DNA of 64,000 bases from Bombus terrestris. Taxonomy: Eukaryota > Arthropoda > Insecta > Hymenoptera > Apidae. The DNA lies in assembly GCF_910591885.1 (NCBI RefSeq), contig NC_063278.1, forward strand, positions 19,793,989-19,857,988. The letters are read 5' to 3'. How positions within the stretch are numbered: position 1 is the stretch's first letter; the number at the start of each line of letters is the position of its first letter. Both the position numbers and the translations under genes were made by a program. The notes below the pieces were generated by a model, which worked only from the letters and a program-made list of their open reading frames with translations, had not been told where the DNA came from and made no database searches. Of this stretch, positions 1 through 11,166 are shown piece by piece.

Positions 1-76
1 CTAAGCTGGATACTCGCGGCTATTTTCACGATATGGAGAAAGCATACTGTCCCTGTAGTACACCACGAAAAGAAGG

Positions 77-740
77 TTAACACTTTGACTGCCACGCCGA
101 AATCACATGTTTCGCTCAGGACGCCACGGGAGTATTTTTATTATTCAAAGCATATAACGGCAAAATAATAATAAATTGATGATGTAAGACAACATTCTTC
201 CCCGATGAACCGTTTATCTTAGTGGTGGTCACGGGTGACCACCGTGACGCCTTGGTAACAGTTGATAGCGAAATATTATAACAACGTCCGTTTATTTCAA
301 CAAACCATTTGCATTTGTTATTTCGTCGTAAGCAAAACGTCCAGAATATATTGTTGAAGCGTGTAGAAGATATTAGTAAACAGTACTTGCTCATTCTATG
401 TATAATAGTAAGGTATGTTCACACTTCTAACTTCAATTATATGATTATAAAGCAGCATTTACGATCATTTTCTAAGGTGTGTTTATAAGAATATTCGTAG
501 ATTACCCCTCAAAGATATGGATGCAAATACAACGCACCGTTAAATGCAAGATTTGTTCTTTTTTTTTTTTATTTATATTCTAATAAAAATGTTTAATTGT
601 TCAATGGGGCACATTTGATTTCAAAGTATCTTCTATTTATCGGTTATATTCAAAATGCCCTAACTGTCAATTTTCATACAATTTTTATACTTATAAAAAT
701 TGGCTGATTATATTGATCAACGTGGCAGTCAAAGTGTTGA
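77..740 (-). mobile_element. piggyBac-like non-autonomous element, copy 1
   Basis: A TTAA at 77-80 is followed by CACTTTGACTGCCACG. The far end carries the reverse complement, CGTGGCAGTCAAAGTG, then TTGA at 737-740, a one-base decay of TTAA. TTAA targets and ends beginning CACTTTGA-like are features of piggyBac-type transposons. The roughly 660-bp interior has no transposase. It matches the two ends of the longer copy at 9854-11166 and nearly all of the copy at 15582-16220, which lies in the opposite orientation, so it is an internal-deletion derivative. A 92-codon open frame on the minus strand (116-394) is shared with the 15.6-kb copy and probably rides on the element. Strand is given by the element's transposase orientation being opposite to the copy at 9854; treat it as approximate. 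Confidence 0.8.
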
Positions 741-3700
741 GGCGTTATTAGATGCTTAGTGCTGGTTATTCCACTAGCAGACTCCTCAAGAAACACACTC
801 TTTTTTCATTTTCTGTTTCCCTCTTTACTTAGTTGCGTTACAATGCCATAGAGGAGTTCATAAATTTTGTCGTGAAATTTGTTGAGTAATAACCCCTGTT
901 ATTGTTCCCTAGTTCTGTCCTTGTTTTTTCTCCAGCTTTATGTGTCAGATCTGCGAGTCTTTTTCTTATCTAATTGTACTCGAACGACCGGAAATAGACA
1001 CCGTCTGTTGGGATGAGTTACTCGTCGTATACACAACGTATATTTTATAAAATTGACTCAATTCATTTTCTGTTTCGAATCAAAATATAATTAGGGTATT
1101 TTTAAATTACACGGATTTAAATATGAATGTGATTAATTCTTAAACGTTTATCCTTCGATAATGTCCCAACTACCGAACCGATTCGCTTGAAAATTGCCAT
1201 AAGCATAGTTCAGATACCGGATTAGAACGTAGGCTATTTATCTTCGCTTAGCTCACGTTCGTATGATTAAAAACTTGCGAAAGCTATTTCTAGGTATATT
1301 TAACGTGCTGTACGTCTTTATCTACCTCCATCCTCGCTTCTCCGCTAACTCAAATGCGCATGAACCACTTGGCCATCGGTACGTAAATAGCAAGACCACA
1401 GTAAAGATATCTCTAATAGGCTGCAAGTTCCAGTCAGGCGAACATCGATGATTGATGACTTCTTCTTTGATATATTTTGATTTACTGTCACGTTTAATGG
1501 CATTGTTTATTTATGTTACTTATTTTGTTACCTACTTTGATATCTCGGTTCGCTGTCTTCGATAATATAATATATATAATATATAAACAATTTTTCTTTA
1601 CTTGTGCATGAATCTGGGATATTGTTATTATTCATACGGAATAACTATATTCCCCAAGCAACAGCGGTCGCTGCAGCTAGTATCGTATAAGCTTCGATTA
1701 AAATATCGATGAGCAGCTCAAAGTGAATTCGCCACAGCCGAGAAATCAAAAGTTTATTCCGAAACATATTTACGTGCACTGAAATCGTATCATGTCATTG
1801 AAATGAACTCTGCTGCGGTAACCGTCGATGATACAGGAACGATATCGACCTTTGACGTTGCAGTGAGAACATCGATTGACAGGTCACACATAAATGCATT
1901 ATTCAAAGGGTGGAGCAGACACTTCTTGATCGAAGTTATCTTACAATCTGTAAAGATTGTTACGATAGCCGATCAGTTTGCTATAAGCGGATAAAAACTA
2001 ATAATAAAGTGGAACTGGTGAACATCAAATTATCATAAAAAATCTTTTTTCGTGGCACGATGTTGGTCGATCTACGGTATGTCATATCCTATACAATGAC
2101 GTGGGTTCATATCATATCCTCGGAGTACGTAGACTTGTGACAAGAGACTTCACATTACGGATAGCGTATTTTCGTTAACTGCTGCAACAAATCCTTCCAG
2201 ATAGACGATTTTTATTCAGACTTTTGTGCACGAACGAAGGAAGCTTTGCAAGAAATGCGATGCATAACATTTACAATACATGTTGATGGACGTTAGAACA
2301 CTCACTCGTTATTTCAATTATGGATTTTCGATACAGTTGGAATTTTAATGTTTTCGTTGGTTTGATTGGCTGGTTCTTGACAGTATCTTAACTTTCTCTT
2401 TTTCTTCTTCTGAATTCTTACGCTTCAAGTCCACTAAATTGTTAGGACAGTCGCTGAAATTCCTCGAAATAAAACGGAATGTAATTTTTCAACATGAAAT
2501 TTCAGTACACCTCCACCGGGAAGTGAGAAATGTTTTGGACCAACTATAAATGTTGCATAGGTCACGATGAAATGCTATTCTGGTCTCTGTAAACTGCAGA
2601 TTGAACATCGCTTGAATTTTACTTATAGAGACATATTACATAAATATTCGCATACTTGGAAAATACAATCAGTAAAAGAGGCATTTGTAATACAAGGCAG
2701 AATTCCTTTCACGTTCGAGACCTAATTTATTAAGTTCGTGATTTAATATGAAGAACACAATTTTGTTTAGGATAAAAAAGAAAACGCTATCGACAATTTA
2801 TAACTTTCTTAGTGCGAATATTCAAGTGCAAATAATAAATAAATAATGCTAAACGTCCAAACGTACTTATCATACTTTTGTACAATACAGGCATCTTCTG
2901 CATAACTATACAATAGCTAGATTGCGGAAAAACGCCACGCTATGCGTATCCATGTTATATGAAAGAAAGAATTAATATGAAAAATACAATTAGCTTCTAA
3001 AATTTTTAAGCAATACATATTTTACGATGTGATTTGAAGCAATCAATAATTAATCGAAAGGATTGCATAGTAATATTAATATTGTTCTGTTCCTCACCGC
3101 TGCTAAAAACTATTAAACGAGAAATTTCTGGCAAAATTTTCTGAGCTTTATTAATTTATGTATGATTTCTATATACGTCAGTTGTTGAACAAAAATATCA
3201 TCGACTTTTTACCAGAAAAGTCTTTTATCAAAAACGTTGCTACTTCCCTGTAGCAAGAAAACATTCGAGTGCAAAGGGTTATTATTCCATGGGCTAAAAG
3301 TGAAATAAAAATTTCAATATTCCAAAATCCCGTGTGCAAATCTGAGGCAATACAATGTGCTTACTCAAATGAAAAACATTGTATTTAACAGTTTTAATTA
3401 CATGCCATTTTCTATGGGAACTTTTTTGTACAGGAGATACCCCTATTGAAACTTATTAAAAATAAAAAACACTCCTAGTACTTACTAATCATCTTGCTTA
3501 TGTTTTAAACAGGTAATTAGAACATATTTTCAATGAAACACTTTTTATGGAAAACTTATATATCGTAATGAATAAATTAATAATAGCTAGAAATAATAAA
3601 TAATCTCCTCGAAACGCATAATTCTCTCTCTCTGTCTCTCTCTCTCTCTCTCTTTCCCTAAATGTGATAAATATTATCATTTGGATATTGTAAGAACGAG

Positions 3701-5100
3701 CAGCGCGCGCGCCAATGAAGTTGCCACCGCATGTTGCAAATGCAAGAATCATATCTGTGTGTTCTGTGTATTCATGAATAGTATCATATTGAAAAACTAC
3801 TTAGTACACACTGAACGATAGTAACGACAATAAGCGAACAGGAACGATAAAGTGTCAATCTTGATCATTACCGCATATTTGTAAAATACAAATGTACAAA
3901 TGAAAATAAAATGTAGGACAGATAAATTTTTGAAAGCAAGCGTCTCATCTAAATATAATTGAAATAACATTTTAGGGAGTTGTATTAGTTTAGACATATG
4001 TATGCCATACAGCAGTTTGGAGCTAATCATTTCGAACAAAATAACAGCGCGTCGTTAAAACGTAGGGAAATAAAATAATCATGCTTTATGCATGTTGTAA
4101 ACAAATAAATTCAAAGCTGTTATTATCCCAAAATTTTCATGTTTACTTGCTTTATTCCTGTAAAATAATCAGTGTACATTTTCGTTTGTCACATCAAAAA
4201 TCAAAACTAATCATCGGTCGTGTTTATCTTTTTTGGTTAAAATCTAGCCTAAGCCGAGAAATGACATGTTTAATTTTAGATAAATTCACGACAGAACTTG
4301 ATTGAACCTAGATAAAAATATTTCGTTTCTGAAATAACTCGTATTTTAAATGAATTACAAATATGTTGTCCTAATTCTTACGTAATCGTTTAATTCAGTT
4401 AACTAATTCAGCCTCGCTGATATAAAGAATACAAATTTATCATCATATAATATAATAAAAGTTCAGCTTAGATGGCAAGGAATATTCAATTCTTTCGAGT
4501 GCTGACTCTGGAAGTTTCTTTTCTGAATATCGCTTTAAAAGGGATTTCAGAATTATCAATATCTAGTCACCAAATTCAACGGAAATGTATTTCTCTCTGG
4601 AACAAAGATAAGATATTTTTTATAGTCAAGAAAATATTTTCTTATTCAAACACAAAAAAAGCTATCTGAGGCTATTAAAACGCTTCCTCTATGCTTAAAT
4701 GTTTATAATTGCGCCTAATATTGCGCTTCCTTCCCTGCAGCCGCGGAAAAAGATAAATCTGAAACTTTATTGTCCCTCTTAAAATAATAAGTAGCATATC
4801 TGCGTATTAAATTTCAGATTTATTTTGTATTCTGAAGTATCACGTTCAGCACATGTTTGTTAATTACAGCCAGATATAGCAATATACAATTTTACAGCGT
4901 TCTTAACTGTTTCCTTATTTTACTTAAAATTAAAAAGGAATTTCTCAGAAGAAAAACACGACTGTCGGTATTATTCTCATCGTTCAACTCATATTTATGA
5001 GCTTATTATATCTAACTAGTAACATCGTTATATCCTAAACTTAATGTAACTATTCTTCCGGACAAATTAAAATTATACAGCATATTTTGGTCGATTAAAC
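741..5100. other. no gene seen; AT-rich non-coding DNA
   Basis: No frame with recognisable protein similarity and no terminal repeats were found. The stretch includes a (CT)n microsatellite at about 3623-3654, interrupted by one G, and a T-run near 552-563 just inside the preceding element. The short open frames here are AT-rich and have no family resemblance. Confidence 0.5.
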
Positions 5101-5159
5101 TTATCGCTAAGGGATGGGATTTCAGAGAAGGCAGCAAGACTTAAGACACGGTAAATGTA

Positions 5160-5275
5160 TCAATTGCGAGACGGGCTTTTATAAATCTCACTTTCGCTCT
5201 TATTGTTAGTCTCGAGCAATGGTAATGTGCCTGCTTGCAGCCTGGTCCTGAATTGTTGATCACCTTCGTCGGTCA
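5160..5275 (-). CDS. candidate terminal coding exon, unknown protein
   Basis: On the minus strand a pyrimidine-rich stretch ending TTACTTCCAG (acceptor at 5276-5277) is followed by 37 open codons and a TGA at 5160-5162. The peptide begins TDEGDQQFRTRLQAG and continues with a mixed, hydrophilic composition. The segment is more GC-rich than its surroundings, as exons usually are in AT-rich insect genomes. I do not recognise the protein, and I see no close polyadenylation signal after the stop. It could be chance, because a 37-codon open stretch is not rare. If real, it would be the last exon of a gene running leftwards whose other exons lie at higher coordinates. Confidence 0.2.
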
Positions 5276-5277
5276 CT

Positions 5278-7395
5278 GGAAGTAATAAGTAAATACTCGC
5301 GGTGGTGTTCGTACACAAGACGAAGGTAGTGCCGATCTACCACCGTTTACGGACTTTACGCGGCAAATTCCTCGCATCCAGGAATTTGAGATGTTATTCC
5401 GAGCATGAAATTACACAACCTTCTGTATGCGTGAAAATCGCAATCAGAACTGTACGGAGCGAATACGCATGAGCGATTGACAAACAACAGGTATTTGTTA
5501 TTTCAACGCATTGAAATGTTGAAGAAAAAGAGAGATAGCGAGGCAGATGTACGGGGAATTTCACGGTATAGCCAGATCTTAAATGAACGTATCAAGTAGT
5601 GGCATTGATTGACGCTGCGCTCGCATGCACTATTCCAAGTTTTTCGATAACAGGCTAACTACACAGGAAGCAGCTATATAGCGCATGTAAATTTCCTAAC
5701 ATAAATTTTGACGTCTGATTGACTTTACATATTCGCTACATTATAGACGTTATGAGATAAGACCCGTTTCAAACTTGAGTGAATCATCCATGTAAAGCGT
5801 ACTATATTGCACGTTATATCGTACAATGTATATTATATAGCACATTATGTAAGTATCTATATTATGTTGAAGTGTTCATAGGTAAACGTCTAATTATAAA
5901 CAAGCAACACATGATATATCGATGACCTATTACACGAATGTTATAAATCCATTTTCAGCATTTTCGAGAAAGACAGTTTTTGAAATTTAATGGTACCTTA
6001 TAATTGAAGGAATAATTTTTATGTTATATTCGTTCGTTCATTATCGTACGCAATTATCTTTTCATTGATAGAAAACGAGTTTAGATAACTGTTTTATGAA
6101 ATTTAGTGTGGAAAATTATTTTAAAAAATTATTTTGAAAAATGAAGAACGTTAGGCATCCAACAGTGCGTCTACAGCCTGTCTATTTAGTGTTTCAGCTG
6201 ATTGCTTCAGTTTAAAAAAAGATCAAAGAGAAGTATGTGGTGGATTACAGTTGGAATTGTCCATTTCTGTGGATATTTACTGTGACCAATTACAGCGGCT
6301 TTTTAAAGCATTTGTGGAAAAATAACCAACGTTGGTAAACCACAAAGCCATTCGCTTCCATACGATAACATGAAACCGCATTTCCTATATGTAATGCAAG
6401 ATTCAGACTTGTGGAAACTTCGTACGTGTCTACTTCTTCTTTCTTCGTCATTATTCTTTCGAATTATTAATAATCCTAACGCATACTGCAGTTGAAGTGA
6501 TGTTATTAAGATTTGTTGCATTGTGTTTTATAAAACCGGTGTTTATGAGAGTGTTTTCTACGAAGAAAAGATAAAAGTAATTGTGTGAAAGTAAATATTT
6601 TGATGAATATAGTGTCTTTCTTTCTACATCTTTTCTGCTTTTCATTTTTGTAATTAAAAAAAGCCTAGAACTTTATTAGTGGCTTAATTAGTGAAACAAT
6701 TAGTAAATAATTAGTGAGATAGTTAAAAATTTTCTGATAATCATTCTTATTTGCTCTATAATTTAGGCACATCAACTTCAAATTCCTTTTAGCTTTCTTT
6801 TTAAATCTGCATTAATTACTCACAAGATTTTTAACTTCGATAAATAGTTTTATAATTTAATATGTTTTAAATAATTAACATCAAGCATATCAATTAATTT
6901 TGGTAAAATAATATACATGTATATTATGCTACATTCGTTTGGTCCCCAGAATGATGAGTAATTTTTCAAATTTGGCAAAGAACTGCAATTGAATGTTTAA
7001 AAACTGGAGCTGAAAAAGCTGAAGCTCTTAGTGGCCCATTTTTTGTTCTTTCGTTTTCTTCTGCTTCCTTTTTCTGAATTTTACTCTGATTACCTCCTTT
7101 CCCCTATCATATCGTCCATAAATTCTCATATCTTAAGAGCCATTCTCAAGAGCAATATCAAGAAAAACAGGAAGAAAATGCACTACCTATAGAAAATAAA
7201 ACACAAAAGGTACCCATCCAGAATAGTCATTTTCCTATAAAGATTTGGCAGATGTACAGGGAAAGCAGAAAAATAGAAAAAATAACGTTTATTTAATTTT
7301 GATGTTGAAGTGGAATAACAAAGTAAAAGAATGAAGATCATTTTTTTGTAATAAAAATTAAGTTAACGCTAGTGTATGTACGGACAATAATGAAC
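5278..7395. other. no gene seen; mixed composition
   Basis: The first 400 bases are somewhat richer in GC and may belong with the candidate exon at 5160-5275. The remainder is AT-rich, with many stops in every frame. No transposon ends or tandem arrays were recognised. Confidence 0.45.
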
Positions 7396-7454
7396 CTTTG
7401 AAATTGGCTTTTTGGGATAAGCGATCGTATTTAGGCTTTGCACTTGTATTTTGG

Positions 7455-7494
7455 CCCAACGTTTCGTAGACATTGCAGTCTACTTCTTCAGGGG
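7455..7494 (-). ncRNA. hammerhead-like ribozyme core, left terminal block
   Basis: Reading the minus strand: CTGAAGA (7485-7491), a stem GTAGAC/GTCTAC closed by the loop TGCAAT, then GAAA (7462-7465) and ACGTT. This is the hammerhead order CUGANGA, stem II, GAAA, stem III. The self-complementary ACGT after GAAA fits the minimal or dimeric stem III reported in Penelope elements. One extra A sits between CUGANGA and stem II, and stem I has only about three pairs (CCC with GGG), so activity is doubtful. Confidence 0.45.
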
Positions 7495-7559
7495 AGGCTT
7501 CATTTTTCGAGAATGGCTGGCCAAAGAACGAAGGAACAGCAGGAAAAATTCGCTTAAAA

Positions 7560-7790
7560 CATTTCAGTGAATCAGCCCTTTCAGAACACCATATCGAGAC
7601 AAGTTACACCGTCTGCCTCGAGAAAACAACAAAGAAAAAATACATATAATAGCGAAAACAGTCGCATACTTTGCCAGGAAACACCGCGAGGCGATCGAAA
7701 TATCGGAACATTCGAACAATTCGAACAGGAACATGCAGCGTAACATCAAGTCAAGCTGGCAACATTTCATTCTGATTTTTTTATTCGATT
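7560..7790 (+). pseudogene. Penelope-like GIY-YIG endonuclease C-terminal remnant
   Basis: Plus-strand translation gives SALSEHHIETSYTVCLEKT. After a frameshift it gives AKTVAYFARKHREAIEI, then NNSNRN and a tryptophan in SSWQHF. This order (SALAEH, a gH-type segment, RkxrEAIEI, NNfNR, then W) is the usual C-terminal end of the GIY-YIG endonuclease of Penelope-like retroelements, which nicks target DNA for reverse transcription. The reverse transcriptase and the catalytic GIY-YIG core are absent. At least one frameshift and stop codons near 7640 show it is not expressed as protein. Identification rests on motif order recalled from the family, not on a search. Confidence 0.7.
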
Positions 7791-7934
7791 GGCCAATCAA
7801 ATTAAACAACTTCCGCAAAGATCGTCCGGATTGAGCATCCGGTTGGAACTTCCGAGTTGAGTCGTCAGTTTGATCAGCCAAAAGAAAGATCGCGCGGTAT
7901 AAATGGAGACAGGGCTGATACTCTCAGTTTCAGG

Positions 7935-7977
7935 TTTACCCTGAAGAAATAGACTGCAATGTCTACGAAACATTGGT
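7935..7977 (+). ncRNA. hammerhead-like ribozyme core, right terminal block
   Basis: CTGAAGA at 7941-7947, stem II TAGAC/GTCTA with loop TGCAAT, then GAAA at 7967-7970, followed by CATTGG. The order matches the inverted copy at 7455-7494. Stem III reads ACAT rather than ACGT, a change that breaks its self-complementarity, so this copy looks weaker. Stem I could pair ACC with GGT. Confidence 0.4.
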
Positions 7978-8198
7978 CCGGAATGCAAGTGCAAAGTGCA
8001 AGTGCAAAGACAAAACATGATTGCTTATCCTGAAAAGCCAATATCAAAATATCTCACCACCGTGAAAGTTCGAAGTTCGATGTTGAACTTGTGGCAAAAG
8101 AAGATAGCCTATTCATCATTGACTTTACGGTGTCTTAAGTCAATGTGAACGAAACGAGTAGTTGTATCACAATCATACGACAATAAATAAAGCAATTA

Positions 8199-8423
8199 TT
8201 AGATTGTCCGAAAAGTGTCTTTCTTTTACAGACACTTTTTACATACACATCCTTTACAACGATGCATCTTTATACAAACATGAAACCTAATCTATCAAAC
8301 GTTGTGATCTTTATCTTGATAGAACGAAATGGATCATCCGTAATTCGATAAAATAATATAAAACGGAAAATGTTGTGCATCCATTATTTCCTTATAATTA
8401 CATTTCCTTTTTGTACGACCTAA
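8199..8423 (-). mobile_element. mariner-type MITE, copy 1
   Basis: The ends read TTAGATTGTCCGAAAAGT and, at the right, an inverted ...GTACGACCTAA followed by TA. The interior matches the element at 23651-23864 in the opposite orientation, including the shared stretch around ACGATGCATC. It holds only the mariner ends with no transposase. Mariner elements insert at TA, and TA flanks both sides here. Confidence 0.8.
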
Positions 8424-8651
8424 TATTTACGTAATCTCATTTAACTGAGCCATTCTACACGTACAGCCATATTACATTACTATATACATGTATCATATAT
8501 CTGAAATTACTCAGAACATTGATTTCGACAATATGTGTCGAAATAATTAAAATCTTTGAAGCGTGTTCCATTCTATACAATTAATAAATAATTTAATACA
8601 GGTCGGACTGATTTATTGCCCTTAAGATTTTGCCTTGTAGTAATTTTGATA

Positions 8652-9009
8652 TTAACCCTTTCACTGCTGAAACTATAATAATACGTTCTGTGAAATGCGC
8701 GTCCGCCCTGCTGAACCCATAAATTCACCGGATACCGAATTCACGGACATAGAGTATATTGTGATTAATCGATAATGTTTTATTGAAGATATTACCTTAG
8801 AAATATAAAACTTATTCAATATCTGTTTTAATTAATTTCGTAGGAGGAAAGGGGATTTCCAAGACATCTGAACGTTGCTTTATCTTCGTACATTATCTAG
8901 GGCAAGAATTCTATTAAATGAAGCTGAGTAATGATAATCGCAAAATTTATTCAGAGCGTTCTGTCGCGGAAATATACGTATATGTATATTCAGCAGTGGA
9001 AAGATTTAA
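8652..9009. mobile_element. TTAA-flanked piggyBac-like MITE, second family
   Basis: TTAA at 8652-8655 is followed by CCCTTTCACTGCTGAA. The right end reads TTCAGCAGTGGAAAGAT and then TTAA at 9006-9009. The two ends are imperfect inverted repeats of about 16 bp flanked by the piggyBac target TTAA. The terminal sequence differs from the family at 77, 9854 and 15582, so this is a separate group. No coding capacity is seen in the 358 bp. Confidence 0.65.
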
Positions 9010-9853
9010 ACTGCTAAAGTACGATATTTCTTTTATTCGGAGATAATAAATCTATTATTTCACGTAATAGAGGATCACGTTTACCGAGAATGTAGTAATG
9101 AATGATTTTTATACGTCATGTTCTTATTTTTAAAACTGCTGCTTTCTATAGAAGTTTGTTGGAAACCGTGTGAGGAACGAAACCTCCCATTTCAACGTAT
9201 GAAGTATATTTCGTTCACCTAGTACAACTCCAGGTACAACGTTTTATAGCTTAACAAGGTTTAACTACGCAACAAGTATATAGCTATATACAAAATGTAT
9301 AGCGAATCGAAGTGACACGTTCTACGATCTCTTGTCAAAAACCTCCCTTTTACGTGTTTTTGAAGATCCTACATACTACAGTAGGGAAAGGGAAGTAAGT
9401 AGAAATTGATCGATATCCGGAATATCGCTGTGGACCAATCTTCTTGATTTTCTGCCAGGATACGCGTGTTTATCGAATATTCGAAACATTATCCCCTTTT
9501 CCCTTCTGAAAAGGTGGACAACTAGTCCGTAGTCACTTGAACGATCGTTGGTACTTCACAAATAATTTGCCAAAAAGAATATAATCGTTTATTGTATTTA
9601 GCATACACTTTCAAGAACAGTGATCCACTTTTGTCACTCGTTTTATGTTCCCAAAAAGGATCGATGCAGAATTTGCAAGCAATTTTATAATAGCATCGAT
9701 CAAGAAAAAGACAACGCGAAAGACTCTCATTAATTATGAAGAACCATTGAATTTTTAAATCTGTTCGTCTCGAAATCTCTGGAGGTGGACATGTATACAA
9801 TATTTGTGCAATAGGCGATGGACACACACGTACACGAGGTGTATTTCAACCCT
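9010..9853. other. no gene seen
   Basis: A 101-codon minus-strand frame (9522-9827) has no recognisable motif, no splice context and ordinary AT-rich codon use, so I do not call it a gene. No repeat structure was identified. Confidence 0.4.
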
Positions 9854-11166
9854 TTAACACTTTGACTAACACGTTGCTCATAGATGACCGGCCACGGTTT
9901 CGCCTGTTTCGACGGTGATCATTAGTGACCGGAGCGCTTGAATTTTTTACAATTGTAAAAATTGTATGAAAATTGACAGTCTTTTTTGACGTTGACGGGC
10001 ATTTTGAATATAACCGATAGATAGAAGATACTTTGAAACAAAAAGTTTATTATTAAATAGATTTTGGAGTTCGATATTTAATTGATTTACACAGATATAG
10101 TTTTGTATACTCTGTATTTCACCACCATGTACAGCCATTACAACACACCGGATAGATACTCTCTGATAATTAACACGTGGCGGATGGGGAAAAACAAAAG
10201 AGCGTCGTTAGTAATCGTACCAGCTTCGCACGTAGGAACTAGTGATCATACCAACCTAGCATTTTCCTCAACAAAGTTCCCCATTGAACAATTGAACATT
10301 TTTATTAGGACATCTATAAAAAAAAAAAGAGAGAATAAATCTTGCACCTAACGATGCACTGTGTTAAAACACTTTAAACATAAATGTTGCTCATCAATAC
10401 AATTTGGACAAAGGTGATCACCTTTTTGGTTCGATTCTTAGCAATTTTTGATCCTAACTGTTTAACATTTTTTTTGTAGCACCTTCTTTCTTCTACATTT
10501 CGTGTCGCAATCTTTGTTGAATAAGTATATTTGACTGCTCTAGTGAATGGTACCGTCTAAGGTGCATTGCGAATGCCATTCTAAAGTCTGATATCTTGAT
10601 TTTTGTTTTTGTTGCTTGTTTATAGAGTATCATCGCGTTTGAAATTGATGTATTTAACAATAACTCTAAAGCTAATTTTATATACATATATTTGAAGGTT
10701 CTTCTATGTGGTGTAGAATATGCTATCATTTGATCTGATAAATCTACAGCACATTTTCCTGTTGTTGTAATCTACCACTACCATTGATTTATCACAAACA
10801 TAATTTTTGTTTTACTTCTACCATTTCAGCCGAATGTTTCGTCGAAATCATAAAAATAATCATAATACTGTTTAATAATATCTTCTACACGTTTCAACAA
10901 TATATTCTGGACGTTCTGTTTACGATGAAATAACGAATACGAATGGTTTGTTGGAAGAAACGAAGGCTTGTTATAATATGTCGCTATCAACTGTTACCAA
11001 GGTGCAACGGTCGTCAGCCGTGACCACCAATAAGGTAAACGGCCCATTGGGGAAGGATGTTGTCTTACATCATCAATTTATTATTATTTTCCCATTATAT
11101 GCTCTGAATAATAAAAATTCGTCCTGAACGAAACACGTGATTTCGGCGTGGCAGTCAAAGTATTAA
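9854..11166 (-). mobile_element. piggyBac-like element, copy 2 (least deleted)
   Basis: TTAA at 9854-9857 precedes CACTTTGACTAACACG. The right end reads CGTGGCAGTCAAAG then TATTAA, with TTAA at 11163-11166. Subterminal repeats of the TGACCG type follow the left end, as is common in piggyBac ends. This 1.3-kb copy keeps the C-terminal part of a transposase on the minus strand (10348-10800). Its right 250 bp match the coding-looking stretch of copies 1 and 3. The transposase N-terminus and most of the catalytic domain are missing, so the copy cannot move by itself. Confidence 0.85.
10348..10800 (-). pseudogene. piggyBac-type transposase, C-terminal remnant
   Basis: Read on the minus strand the order is VVVDYNNRK, then (one frameshift) AVDLSDQMIAYSTPHRRT, then KLALELLLNTSISNAMILY, and finally a cysteine-rich tail with CPNC, CLKC and a following CF...H before a stop at 10348-10350. 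This is the standard order of the piggyBac C-terminal half: the dYN..K.GVD.sDQM block, the second-helix block with NA.ILYK, and the zinc-binding cysteine-rich domain that contacts the transposon ends. In a live enzyme this protein cuts and pastes at TTAA. Frameshifts near 10745 and between the helix block and the tail break it. The upstream catalytic aspartates were not found. Confidence 0.85.

Larger units (their letters stand above)
7400..8043 (+). mobile_element. Penelope-like element 3' end with inverted terminal blocks
   Basis: Two blocks of about 100 bp, 7400-7495 and 7937-8043, are inverted copies of each other. They run from a shared ATTGGCTTTT-type outer edge to a shared CTGAAGA inner edge. 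Between them lies the end of a Penelope-type endonuclease on the plus strand. Penelope elements are known to carry terminal blocks in direct or inverted arrangement and to encode hammerhead ribozymes in them; both features are suggested here. The coding part is frameshifted and short, so this is a dead 5'-truncated copy. The alternative, a simple fold-back DNA element, would not explain the Penelope-like protein remnant inside. Confidence 0.75.

Noticed and set aside
10420..10440. GGTTCGATTC as a tRNA T-arm
   Set aside because: It lies within the piggyBac transposase remnant, and no cloverleaf can be drawn around it.
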